A DNA stretch of 64,000 bases from assembly GCA_025758065.1 (NCBI GenBank), contig CP107199.1, positions 660,001 through 724,000 on the forward strand. Direction: 5' to 3'. Under the pieces are notes generated by a model. It ran no database searches. It worked only from the letters and a program-made list of their open reading frames with translations, and was not told where the DNA came from. The DNA is from Lachnospiraceae bacterium. GTDB taxonomy: Bacteria; Bacillota; Clostridia; Lachnospirales; Lachnospiraceae. Made by a program: the position numbers and the translations under genes. Below are positions 26,594-34,622 of this stretch, one piece after another (positions within the stretch are counted from its first letter, which is position 1; every line of letters starts with the position of its first letter).

Positions 26594-28093
26594 TTATACC
26601 AGTTCCTTTGCTGCTTTCTCCACAGCTTCATAAACAGTATTAAAATCCACATTTCCCTGCTTATCACATATTGCTGAAACACTGTCATATTCCGGATAGC
26701 AGTATTGCTTTCCCTTATAACTGCAAACCTTTACATCCGCTGCTCCATAAACTGTTTCCACCTGGATCCTTTTTCGGTCCAGGGCAGTGCGCTGCGCCGA
26801 AAAACGGCGGATGCCAATAGATGTGGTATGAGTAAAAATAATATCTTCCATAGTCTCGCGGCTGCTTTCACGGCATAATACAGAAAGCATATAAGCCGGA
26901 CGGTTCTTTTTCATATAGATCGGTGTATACCATACATCATTTGCACCAGCCTTTAACAGCAGGTTCATGGTATATCCCAGCACTTCTCCTGTACAGTCAT
27001 CTAAATTAGTCTCTAACAGCTCTAAGCTGTCTGTTTTTTCTTCTTCCTCTTCTTCAATGATCATGGCGCGGAGGATGTTTGCATGGTCAAAATCCTTATT
27101 TCCAGCCCCAATACCGATTTTTACAATGCGATAGTTCTTTGGCATGGAAGCACCGGTACCCAGTGCTGCTGCGATCGCTGCACCAGTAGGTGTGACCATT
27201 TCTCCTGGTGTTTCTGTAAAACGCAGCTTCAGACCGTATGCCTGTGCAATATTAGCTGTAGCCGGCACCGGGACCGGCAGTGTGCCATGCTGGCACCTTA
27301 CATATCCCTGACCTTCTGCAAGTGGGGAAACAATGACTTTTTCGATGCCCAGATTATCCAGGCATACTGCTGTACTGATAATATCAACAATAGAGTCGAT
27401 CGCCCCAACTTCGTGGAAATGTACCTGGTCGATTGGAAGACCATGGGCCTTTGACTCAGCCTCTGCCACGATCTCAAAAATACGTCTTGCCAGCTGCTTT
27501 ACCTTATCTGAAGACTGCAGACGGTCGATAATGGTGTAAATATCATAGAGATTGCGGTGAGTATGTGGGTGCATGTGATCATGAGTATGTACGTGGTCGT
27601 GGTCTCCATGGTCATGGGTATGTACATGATCATGATCTCCATGGTCGTGAGTATGTCCGTGATCGTGGCAATGCTCATGTGCATGCTCTGTGCCATTCTC
27701 ATTGGTATGTGTATGGGTGTGTTCATGATCATGTACGTGTTCTGTGCACTCTTCATGGCTGTGCTCATGAGTGTGTTCGTGCTCATGATCGTGGCAATGC
27801 TCGTGGCTGTACTCTGTACCATCCTCATGAACATGTGCATGTGCGTGTTCATGGCCGTGATCGTGATCTCCATGGTCGTGTTCATGCTCTTCATACTCCA
27901 GATGCACATCAAAATCATAGGCCTTGATGCCGCATTTCTCCGTTGTTCCAAAATGCAGATGATAGCCATCTACCCCCAGACTTGCCAGCGCATCCTCCAG
28001 CACCTTTCTGTCTGCCCCCAGATCAAGAAGCGCTCCTACGGTCATATCACCGCTGATTCCTGAATTACACTCCAGATATAATGTTTTTTTCAT
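26594..28093 (-). CDS. larC: Nickel insertion protein LarC with very long His-rich insert
   Basis: 499 residues. LarC uses CTP to insert nickel into the dithiolated precursor, the last cofactor step. The N-terminus (LYLECNSGISGDM) and C-terminal part (ETPGEMVTPTGAAIAA, LLETNLDDCTGEVLGY) match the family. Residues about 70-180 are an insert with roughly 46 His in 111 residues by my count, plus three Cys, made of repeated HDHGDHDHVHT and GTEHAHEHCHDH-like units; it is a probable nickel store. In L. plantarum LarC is made by a programmed frameshift (LarC1/LarC2), but here the frame is uninterrupted. The start overlaps the larB stop by one base (TAATG). Confidence 0.93.
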   Translation of the reverse strand: MKKTLYLECNSGISGDMTVGALLDLGADRKVLEDALASLGVDGYHLHFGTTEKCGIKAYDFDVHLEYEEHEHDHGDHDHGHEHAHAHVHEDGTEYSHEHCHDHEHEHTHEHSHEECTEHVHDHEHTHTHTNENGTEHAHEHCHDHGHTHDHGDHDHVHTHDHGDHDHVHTHDHMHPHTHRNLYDIYTIIDRLQSSDKVKQLARRIFEIVAEAESKAHGLPIDQVHFHEVGAIDSIVDIISTAVCLDNLGIEKVIVSPLAEGQGYVRCQHGTLPVPVPATANIAQAYGLKLRFTETPGEMVTPTGAAIAAALGTGASMPKNYRIVKIGIGAGNKDFDHANILRAMIIEEEEEEKTDSLELLETNLDDCTGEVLGYTMNLLLKAGANDVWYTPIYMKKNRPAYMLSVLCRESSRETMEDIIFTHTTSIGIRRFSAQRTALDRKRIQVETVYGAADVKVCSYKGKQYCYPEYDSVSAICDKQGNVDFNTVYEAVEKAAKELV

Positions 28094-28839
28094 TATTTCT
28101 TCACCGCCATTCTGTTTATTTGTGTTGCAATGTATCCGGCTCCATAGCCATTATCAATATTTACTACTGAAATTCCATTTGCACAGGAATTGATCATGGT
28201 AAGAAGAGCTGACAGACCATGGAAGCTGGCCCCATACCCCACAGATGTAGGTACTGCGATCACCGGTGCATCTGCCAGTCCTGCAATCACAGTTCCAAGA
28301 GCCCCCTCCATTCCTGCTACTGCGATAATGCAGTTTGCTTTGGAAATACGCTCTCTCTGGCTTAACAGCCTGTGAATGCCTGCAACTCCCACATCATAGA
28401 TGCGGTCTACCTTTGTGCCAAAATACTCCGCTGTCTGGGCTGCCTCCTCTGCCACCGGGATATCTGCTGTACCACCGGTACAAACTGCCACACATCCCAC
28501 ATGCTCCTTATCCGGCTTTTCCACCTTTACAATACGGGAAATAGGATCATAAACTGCTGCCGGCACCAGAGAACGGATCAGCTCATACTGCTCCTTGCTG
28601 GCTCTGGTTCCAAGGACTTCCCCGTCCCTTTCATAAAATTTCAGGAATATCTCTTTCAAATACGGGTCCGGCTTTCCCTGGCAGAAAATGGTTTCGCCAA
28701 AACCGGAACGCAGCTTCCTGTGATGATCCAGCTTTGCATAGCCCAGATCCTCATAGGGCAGATCTTTTAACTTTTCTTCTGCCTCTGCAATATCCAGCTG
28801 GCCCGCCTTTACCTGCTCCAGCATCTTATGCACATCCAT
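28093..28839 (-). CDS. larB: Pyridinium-3,5-biscarboxylic acid mononucleotide synthase LarB
   Basis: 248 residues. LarB carboxylates and hydrolyses nicotinic acid adenine dinucleotide to start Ni-pincer synthesis. The C-terminal half is PurE-like (VAVCTGGTADIPVAEEA, YDVGVAGIHRLL, VAGMEGALGTVIAGLADAPVIAVPTSVGYGA). The N-terminal helical part (AEEKLKDLPYEDLGYAKLDHHRKLRSG) is normal for the family. The start codon at 28839 has no convincing Shine-Dalgarno (GTGGCAGAATGAAGC precedes it) because an IS607 element ends about 12 bases upstream. A strong orphan GGAGG sits on the other side of the element. First gene of larB-C-E. Confidence 0.92.
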   Translation of the reverse strand: MDVHKMLEQVKAGQLDIAEAEEKLKDLPYEDLGYAKLDHHRKLRSGFGETIFCQGKPDPYLKEIFLKFYERDGEVLGTRASKEQYELIRSLVPAAVYDPISRIVKVEKPDKEHVGCVAVCTGGTADIPVAEEAAQTAEYFGTKVDRIYDVGVAGIHRLLSQRERISKANCIIAVAGMEGALGTVIAGLADAPVIAVPTSVGYGASFHGLSALLTMINSCANGISVVNIDNGYGAGYIATQINRMAVKK

Positions 28840-28862
28840 GCTTCATTCTGCCACTCAAAATG

Positions 28863-28877
28863 TGTTGAAATATACTC
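28863..28877. repeat. IS607 right-end inverted repeat
   Basis: TGTTGAAATATACTC on plus. It is the inverted partner of 30812-30826 and lies next to the TnpB-side end. Confidence 0.7.
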
Positions 28878-29034
28878 AAACACATCGAGAAATTGAAGTC
28901 CTTGCGGATACTTCTTACTGCTTCATTGTGTATGCTTTGGCGATTGTAAACAATACGCTACTCACAAATTCTTGTACACTCCACAGTCGTAAATTCCTGC
29001 GATAGCCCGCAGTACATACTTACGTTTGCGTTGA
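28878..29034 (-). ncRNA. Candidate omega (re)RNA scaffold of the IS607 TnpB
   Basis: The region from the tnpB stop to the right end has no ORF. It ends in a hairpin-forming GAAGTATCCGCAAGGACTTC (28895-28914, minus), the kind of terminal stem seen next to the guide in TnpB-associated RNAs. The 5' limit may lie inside tnpB. The guide would be taken from the bases beyond the element end, that is, the larB leader and start codon. Confidence 0.5.
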
Positions 29035-30195
29035 TTATGCAACTTCGTAAGTTAAAGCATCTCTTAGATTAAGAGCAGCGTTAAAATCCCTATCCTCGAC
29101 ATAGCCACAATCACAACGGTATATTCTGTCTGAAAGCTTCAAATCTTTCTTGACAGCACCACAACAGTGACATATTTTGGATGATGGATACCATCTGTCT
29201 ACGACTCTTAATTCAATACCATTTTCATCACACTTCGCTTTAAGCTTAGTTCTAAATTCATAGAACTTTTGTGATCCTACGGCTTTTGATAGATGTCTGT
29301 TCTTCATCATTCCTGATACATTCAAATCTTCAATCGTTATATAAGATGGTTTGGTTTTCACTATCTCGGCTATTGATTTATTGATATAATCAGTACGGAT
29401 ATTATCTATTTTATGATGAAGTCTTTGCACTTTGAGCTTTTGCTTTTGTATATTCTTTTGAGTGGACTCTCCTTTCTTTAAATTTTCATACTTGCGTGAG
29501 AGACATCTTTGTTCTCTGCGCAATTTCTTTTCCAATTTCTTAACTCTTGCTGACTTATTGATATTTTTATAAGTTTTACCATTAGAAACAATCGCCAGGT
29601 CTTTCAATCCCAGGTCAATTCCCATACCGTCATTGCTATTATTAACAATCTTAGCGTCGGGAATTTCTACAAGAACTGACACATAATATCTGTCTGCTTT
29701 GATGGATACTGTACCGCTTTTGATCTTCCATCCATCTTTAGTTGTTGGTATATAGCCTTTTTCTTTCATGCGTACCCAACCTAAAGTGGGTATGTTTAAC
29801 CTATGTCTCTCGCATCTACAATCTTTAGGATTATTCTTTACGAAATACATTTTTACATCAGACTTACCTTTCTTTTTGAAATTAGGAAAAGCACTTTGAT
29901 GTTTAAAAAATCTTGTAAATGCAGTACATCCATCTTCAATAGATTTTTTTACAGCTTTTGAATATGCTTCTTTAATCCATATTTTATCAGGATTATCAGG
30001 AATGTACTCATTATTGAGCCATACGCTGAAACTCTTGCCAGTCATAAACTTTTCACCTTTATCGTATAAAGCTTTGTTGTGACCGAGATAGAAGTTGTAA
30101 ACATATCTACAAGTGCCGATAGTCTTGTTGATCTTGATTTTTTGCTCGACTGTCGGATCTATTTCCGTTTTGAAGCTCTTTAGCAATTTCCTCAT
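29035..30195 (-). CDS. tnpB: RNA-guided endonuclease TnpB (IS607 type)
   Basis: 386 residues. The helix-turn-helix/OrfB N-terminus (KTEIDPTVEQKIKINKTIGTCRYVYNF) is followed by an OrfB_IS605 central part and a split RuvC nuclease with catalytic D194 (GIDLGLKDLAI), E289 (ITIEDLNVSGM) and D370 (EDRDFNAALNL). The zinc finger is C342-C345 and the CDCG pair at 361-363. All key residues are kept, so nuclease activity is expected. AAGGGG abuts the ATG at 30195, so a TTG nine bases further may be the true start. It overlaps tnpA by 89 bases. Confidence 0.93.
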   Translation of the reverse strand: MRKLLKSFKTEIDPTVEQKIKINKTIGTCRYVYNFYLGHNKALYDKGEKFMTGKSFSVWLNNEYIPDNPDKIWIKEAYSKAVKKSIEDGCTAFTRFFKHQSAFPNFKKKGKSDVKMYFVKNNPKDCRCERHRLNIPTLGWVRMKEKGYIPTTKDGWKIKSGTVSIKADRYYVSVLVEIPDAKIVNNSNDGMGIDLGLKDLAIVSNGKTYKNINKSARVKKLEKKLRREQRCLSRKYENLKKGESTQKNIQKQKLKVQRLHHKIDNIRTDYINKSIAEIVKTKPSYITIEDLNVSGMMKNRHLSKAVGSQKFYEFRTKLKAKCDENGIELRVVDRWYPSSKICHCCGAVKKDLKLSDRIYRCDCGYVEDRDFNAALNLRDALTYEVA

Positions 30196-30796
30196 CCCCT
30201 TCTATTTGTTTTTTATACTTACGAAGACCGTACAATCTACAAGAAAAAACGTGAAGTATAGATACCATATCCTGTACAAGTTCTTCTTGCGGTGATAGTT
30301 CTTCATTATTCACTACCACTATGGTTGTATTAAACTTCATACAGAATTTTTCAAACCACTCATAGCCAAATCTGACAAATCTATCTTTATGTGTAACTAT
30401 GATAGTTTTGATTTTTTGTTCCATTACTTCATCTAATAATTGATTCCACTTTTTACGATTGTAGTTAAGCCCACTTCCATAATCTTCAATACATTGGTCT
30501 ACAATGATACCTTTAGCATTGCAAAACTGACGTAAAAAAGTTACTTGGTTTTGTAAATCATCTTTTTGGTTTCTTGTAGATACTCTGGCATAAATAACAA
30601 TCTGACGATTATCGCTTTCAGTATTTATCCCCTTAAACTGAAGATATTGATCATAAGTATAATAACGCCTATTAGTCGGAGTTCGATTTGCTTTCAGAAT
30701 CCCCTCTCTATCCCAACGTTGTAACGTTTTGACTGAGACACCCAATAATTCAGCAAAATCTTTTAGTTTGTAATTAGTGATATTAGATGTGTTCAT
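30107..30796 (-). CDS. tnpA: IS607-type serine recombinase TnpA
   Basis: About 229 residues. An N-terminal MerR-like DNA-binding domain (LKDFAELLGVSVKTLQRWDREGIL, then TNRRYYTYDQYLQF) precedes a small serine-recombinase catalytic domain (VIYARVSTRNQKDDLQNQ, with S73 the nucleophile; DYGSGLNYNRKKW; IIVTHKDRFVRFGYEW). This order, HTH before catalytic core, is specific to IS607. The ATG at 30796 has GGAGG just upstream; the ATG at 30811 lies within that site. The promoter overlaps the left-end inverted repeat, so TnpA may repress itself. Confidence 0.95.
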   Translation of the reverse strand: MNTSNITNYKLKDFAELLGVSVKTLQRWDREGILKANRTPTNRRYYTYDQYLQFKGINTESDNRQIVIYARVSTRNQKDDLQNQVTFLRQFCNAKGIIVDQCIEDYGSGLNYNRKKWNQLLDEVMEQKIKTIIVTHKDRFVRFGYEWFEKFCMKFNTTIVVVNNEELSPQEELVQDMVSILHVFSCRLYGLRKYKKQIEGDEEIAKELQNGNRSDSRAKNQDQQDYRHL

Positions 30797-30811
30797 AACA
30801 ATATCCTCCAT

Positions 30812-30826
30812 GAGTATATTTTAACA
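30812..30826. repeat. IS607 left-end inverted repeat overlapping the tnpA promoter
   Basis: GAGTATATTTTAACA on plus. On minus, TTGTTA-N17-TAAAAT forms a plausible promoter whose -10 lies inside this repeat. Confidence 0.65.
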
Positions 30827-30867
30827 TATTTAATCACTATTAACAATGATTTTGATTGCTTAAGTTT

Positions 30868-30872
30868 CCTCC
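30868..30872 (-). promoter_or_regulatory. Orphan Shine-Dalgarno (GGAGG) at the outer left edge of IS607
   Basis: The minus strand reads AAAGGAAGGAGGAAACTTA with no start codon within reach. If the IS is removed between the GG here and the GG at 28851-28852, this site falls about 11 bases before the larB ATG. It is therefore probably the original larB ribosome binding site. Confidence 0.55.
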
Positions 30873-30979
30873 TTCCTTTATCCACAATTACTCTATCAGA
30901 AATCCACCGATACAAGAAACAATCTGTGTACTTTTTAATACCTGCCTTTACTACCGTTTTTCTGAGAGAACATTAAATC

Positions 30980-31579
30980 CTACAATTGGATCCGGTCCGT
31001 ACAGATCCAGTCAAGCAGGGAATCTGTATGACTGACTACTATAAGCCCGATTTCCCGGCTTCTCACTTCCTCCAGCAGAAAATTCCAGATCTGGCTCTGT
31101 GTGATCAGATCCAGCATAGCTGTGATCTCATCTGCCAGAAGAAATCTGGTCTTCTCACCTAAAGCCCTTGCAATGCAAAATCTCTGCAGTTCTCCTCCTG
31201 ACAATTCCCCCGGATACCGCTCCAGCCATTCCTTCTCGATCCCAAGTCCCCGGATCAGACGTTCATCCAGCACACCGCCTTCTTCCAGAACGGTCTTCAT
31301 CCGTCTTCTGGGATTGACCGCTTCCTGGGGATGCTGCCAGATCAACTGCACCGGGCAGTAACCCTTATATTGGGAAAGGGGCTTTCCATCTAACAAAACC
31401 TGACCTTTATCCGGCTGTTCATAACCTGCAAGTATCTTACAAAACGTAGTTTTTCCAAATCCGCTAGGTGCTGCCAGCCCCAGACGATCCTTGCTGTCAA
31501 AGCTTACAGATACATGATTTAATATCTGCCTGTTTCCTTTATGGTAGCGGAATGACAGGTCTTTTGCTTCTAATTTCAT
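30980..31579 (-). CDS. ABC transporter ATP-binding protein (NikE/OppF type)
   Basis: About 199 residues. The Walker A is APSGFGKTT, the signature LSGGELQRFCIARAL, Walker B FLLADEIT and H-loop VVSHTD. The start is the ATG at 31579, which overlaps the upstream ATPase stop (ATGA), rather than the frame opening at 31612. It is short for OppF because the C-terminal OppC-like extension is missing, as in NikE-like subunits. Last gene of the importer operon; in the inferred pre-IS order larB came next. Nickel is the suggested cargo from that linkage, not from a residue test. Confidence 0.85.
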   Translation of the reverse strand: MKLEAKDLSFRYHKGNRQILNHVSVSFDSKDRLGLAAPSGFGKTTFCKILAGYEQPDKGQVLLDGKPLSQYKGYCPVQLIWQHPQEAVNPRRRMKTVLEEGGVLDERLIRGLGIEKEWLERYPGELSGGELQRFCIARALGEKTRFLLADEITAMLDLITQSQIWNFLLEEVRSREIGLIVVSHTDSLLDWICTDRIQL

Positions 31580-32631
31580 AAGCCTGCGCCTTCCTTTCCA
31601 CATACACTGCATTCACCAGAACTGGGTTCTGACGTCATTTTCTCCTTCAATACCTCTGATTTCGATAATATTCCAGGTAAAATCTCCTTTTCATCCCCCG
31701 GACAGATACACCGCACCAGTCCCCCCTGATAAGGTACATAGGGGATGTCTTTACTGCATTCTTCCCTGTATTTCGGACATCTTGGACCATAAGGACACCC
31801 CTCAGGCAGATCTCTCACATAAGGCTGGATCCCCGGCTCCGGTGCAAATCCATGCTCCGGCATCGCCCGAAACAACGCCCTGGTATATGGATGGCGCAAT
31901 GCCGCTTCCTGGTTAAAATCCACGCATGCCGCCTCTTCCACTGCAGTTCCTGCATAAAATACAACAATCCGGTCCGCTGTTTTCAACGCCAGTTCCAGAT
32001 CATGTGTGATCAGAAGTACACCTGCTCCCTCATCTGCGATCTCCCGGAAATGGGATAAGACCCGGACTGCCGCTTCCATATGAAGTCCAGGGGTCGGTTC
32101 ATCTGCGATCACCAACTCCGGCTTTTCTACCACTGCGGTTCCGATCAGAACCTGCCTTGCCATTCCACCGGAAAGTTCAAAGGGATACATATTATCCACT
32201 TCTTTATCAAGACCATACCTTGTCAAAGCCTTCCTGCTTTTTTCCAGGCTGATCCGGTCTTTACCGCCAGCTACCTGCTCTCCCACTTTCATCAATGGGT
32301 CCAGATAAGACACACTTTGTGGGACCAGAACGATCTTATTGCCCCGCAGCTGCTTTATCCTTTTTGTGGTCAGCTGCTTTCCTTTATAATAAATATCTCC
32401 CCCGCAGCTTCCATTATAAGGAAGTACACCCATGACTGCATGAGCCAGAAGACTTTTCCCGGAGCCGCTGGAGCCAACCACAGCCACCATTTCCCCACGG
32501 GAAACCTTAAGGCTTAAATCCCGGATCACAGGCAGTGTTTTTCTGGAAAACCAGCCGTCATACTGGGTAAATGTAACGGATAAATGTTCAATACGAAGAA
32601 GTTCTTCTCTTTGTAAATCTTCCATCTGCAC
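31576..32631 (-). CDS. ABC transporter ATP-binding protein (NikD/OppD type)
   Basis: 351 residues. The Walker A is VGSSGSGKSLLAHAVMG, the signature LSGGMARQVLIGTAV, Walker B LVIADEPTPGL and switch His LITHDLELA. The C-terminal oligopeptide/dipeptide extension with CPYGPRCPKYREEC, a cysteine motif known to hold an Fe-S cluster or metal in OppD/DppD proteins, is followed by GLVRCICPGDEKE. Pairs with the smaller ATPase downstream (4-base overlap) to power import. Confidence 0.9.
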   Translation of the reverse strand: MQMEDLQREELLRIEHLSVTFTQYDGWFSRKTLPVIRDLSLKVSRGEMVAVVGSSGSGKSLLAHAVMGVLPYNGSCGGDIYYKGKQLTTKRIKQLRGNKIVLVPQSVSYLDPLMKVGEQVAGGKDRISLEKSRKALTRYGLDKEVDNMYPFELSGGMARQVLIGTAVVEKPELVIADEPTPGLHMEAAVRVLSHFREIADEGAGVLLITHDLELALKTADRIVVFYAGTAVEEAACVDFNQEAALRHPYTRALFRAMPEHGFAPEPGIQPYVRDLPEGCPYGPRCPKYREECSKDIPYVPYQGGLVRCICPGDEKEILPGILSKSEVLKEKMTSEPSSGECSVCGKEGAGL

Positions 32632-32663
32632 CTATGCCTCCCTTCTGCCTTCTTTGCATTTCT

Positions 32664-33530
32664 CTATTCATGAGCCCTGGACGGGTCCAGAAGACTGTTT
32701 AACGTATCCCCGATCACATGAAACATTATGACCACTAACACAAGCAAAAGCCCCGGGAACAAGGCCAGCCACCATTTTCCCATCGTCAGGTATTTCATGC
32801 TTTCAGAAAGGATCACCCCGATCGCAGGCTGTTCCGGCGACAGACCAAAGCCTAAAAATGTAATACTTGCTTCATGTAATATGGCATGAGGGAACATAAG
32901 CACCATTCCCACCAGCACCTGGGGAAGCAGATGGGGCATCATATGTCTGATCCCGATCTGCCATGGGCTCATGCCCATTTTCTCTGCGATCTTTATAAAA
33001 TGGCTTTCCCTCAGCTGCAATACTTCCCCCCGGATCAGTCTGGTTAAAGAAGTCCAGTGAGTCAGGATGATCCCCACAGCTACACCCTTTAAGCCTTTTC
33101 CCAATGCGAATGAAATCAAAAGCAAAAGCAGAATATGGGGAATACCCATTACCACGTCAATAAGACCGCTTATAAAGCTATCTGCCCATTTTCCACCTGC
33201 TGCACAGGCAAGTCCCAGTCCTACTGCAATAACAGAACTGAACACAGATGTGATCAGGCCGATACGTATACTTAAAGATAAACCTGTAAGGGTACGTACA
33301 AACATATCACGCCCCATCCAGTCTGTCCCAAAAGGATATTGTATACAGGGTGCTATATTTTTCCTGGTAAAATCCGTGGTCAATGCCTGTTCCTTCAAAC
33401 AGACCCCCAAAACCAGCACTGCCCCAAGGATCAGTACCGCTGCCGCCGTAAGCGCTGTTATAAATATGCGCCTGCTGCTTATTCCTTCTGTACGTTTCAA
33501 ATGCTTCTTCAAATTATCATTACCTTTCAT
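32664..33530 (-). CDS. ABC transporter permease (NikC/DppC type)
   Basis: 288 residues. An N-terminal helix (IFITALTAAAVLILGAVLVLGV), then IAPCIQYPFGTDWMGRDMFVRTLTGLSLSIRIG, the conserved start of the DppC/NikC permease domain. The EAA loop region is EKMGMSPWQIGIRHMMPHLLPQVLVG. Five to six membrane helices. It lies between the other permease and the ATPases with short gaps. Confidence 0.9.
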   Translation of the reverse strand: MKGNDNLKKHLKRTEGISSRRIFITALTAAAVLILGAVLVLGVCLKEQALTTDFTRKNIAPCIQYPFGTDWMGRDMFVRTLTGLSLSIRIGLITSVFSSVIAVGLGLACAAGGKWADSFISGLIDVVMGIPHILLLLLISFALGKGLKGVAVGIILTHWTSLTRLIRGEVLQLRESHFIKIAEKMGMSPWQIGIRHMMPHLLPQVLVGMVLMFPHAILHEASITFLGFGLSPEQPAIGVILSESMKYLTMGKWWLALFPGLLLVLVVIMFHVIGDTLNSLLDPSRAHE

Positions 33531-33564
33531 CCCCGGTCTAATGTATGCGCCCGGAATCTTTCAT

Positions 33565-34560
33565 TCACTTACTTTTTTGGCTGTTCTTCCGCATTCTGGG
33601 GTCTATGATCTCATATAAAATATCTGCAATAAAATTACCTGCAAACACTATTGCCGCGCTGATCATGGTAATTCCCATTAACAGCGGGATATCACTTCCA
33701 AGACCGGCGCTTACTGCCGCCTGTCCCAGCCCCGGATAGGAAAATACCTGTTCCACAAGAACAGAACCGCCAAAAATCTCGCTGATCGAAGCGAACTGCA
33801 GTGTTAATGCCGGAAGGATCATATTGCGAAGCCCATGTCTGAAAACAATAGAACCCAGGCTTTCGCCTCTGGCCCTTGCAAAAAGCACATAATCGCTTTC
33901 CATGACCTGTATCATCTTTTCTCTTGTGTGAAGCGTGATATTAGAAATACCTGTAAGGCTTAAAGCCGCTGCCGGCAATATGCCATGACGGATACGGTCT
34001 GCTATGGAAACAGCGGCCGCATCTGCGCCTATTGGAACACTCAATCCCACAGGAAGGACTTTTAACCACACCGCAAACACCATAAGGAGTACCAGAGCCA
34101 CCCAGAAAGCCGGTGTACTGGCTGTGACCAGGGCATAAGCAGATATCACCCGGTCTGCCAGGCTTCCCTTTCTGGCACCAGCCGCCATTCCAAGGATCAC
34201 ACCTGCAACACCGGACAAGATCCACGCAGCTGCCATCAGCCATACAGAGCTGGCAAAACGGATCTGTATCACCTTTTCCACAGGCTGATGATACAAAAGG
34301 GAAGTTCCCATATTTCCGCAAGCAAAATCCCCCGCCCATGCGAGATAGCGTTTTAATGGCGGTATCCCTTCACCCCAGTAAAGCCGCAGCCTTTCGATCT
34401 GCTCCGGGCTCATAGAGCCCAGAGCTGCCTGCCCTACATTGGTCTGCAATGGATCCAGTGGGGTCATGGAAACCAGGGCAAAGGCCCCTATGCTTACAAA
34501 AATGAGAAGGACCAGCATCCGTATGAAATTTTTACTGATAAATAAAACCTGTTTCTTCAA
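33565..34560 (-). CDS. ABC transporter permease (NikB/DppB type)
   Basis: 331 residues. An N-terminal helix (MLVLLIFVSIGAFALVSMTPLDPL), an extracellular loop typical of DppB-like permeases (YWGEGIPPLKRYLAWAGDFACGNMGTSLLY) and the EAA loop ARGESLGSIVFRHGLRNMILPALTLQ. Six predicted helices. It follows the lipoprotein gene by about 60 bases. Confidence 0.9.
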   Translation of the reverse strand: MKKQVLFISKNFIRMLVLLIFVSIGAFALVSMTPLDPLQTNVGQAALGSMSPEQIERLRLYWGEGIPPLKRYLAWAGDFACGNMGTSLLYHQPVEKVIQIRFASSVWLMAAAWILSGVAGVILGMAAGARKGSLADRVISAYALVTASTPAFWVALVLLMVFAVWLKVLPVGLSVPIGADAAAVSIADRIRHGILPAAALSLTGISNITLHTREKMIQVMESDYVLFARARGESLGSIVFRHGLRNMILPALTLQFASISEIFGGSVLVEQVFSYPGLGQAAVSAGLGSDIPLLMGITMISAAIVFAGNFIADILYEIIDPRMRKNSQKSK

Positions 34561-34622
34561 ACCTGTCTGCTCCTATTTTCCGCAACTGTTATCCAGCCAT
34601 GGTATTTTCTGATCTGTATACT

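Larger units (their letters stand above)
28851..30872 (-). mobile_element. IS607-family insertion sequence (serine recombinase + TnpB)
   Basis: About 2.02 kb, carrying tnpA and tnpB on the minus strand. Near both ends are inverted copies of TGTTNAAATATACTC (28863-28877 and 30812-30826, 14 of 15 match). IS607 elements recombine at a GG dinucleotide without target duplication; suitable GG (CC on plus) occur at 28851-28852 and at 30868-30869, 30871-30872 or 30875-30876, so the outer limits are estimates within several bases. The element lies between the ABC importer operon and larB, all on the same strand. Both ORFs look intact, so it may be active. Confidence 0.85.

Noticed and set aside
27557..28063. 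Long plus-strand frames (168 and 120 codons) opposite larC
   Set aside because: They are shadows of the repeated His codons; composition is extreme Met/Val or His/Val, with no ribosome binding site or family match.
26594..28093. Programmed frameshift in larC as in Lactobacillus
   Set aside because: The frame is continuous over 499 codons and both halves are present.
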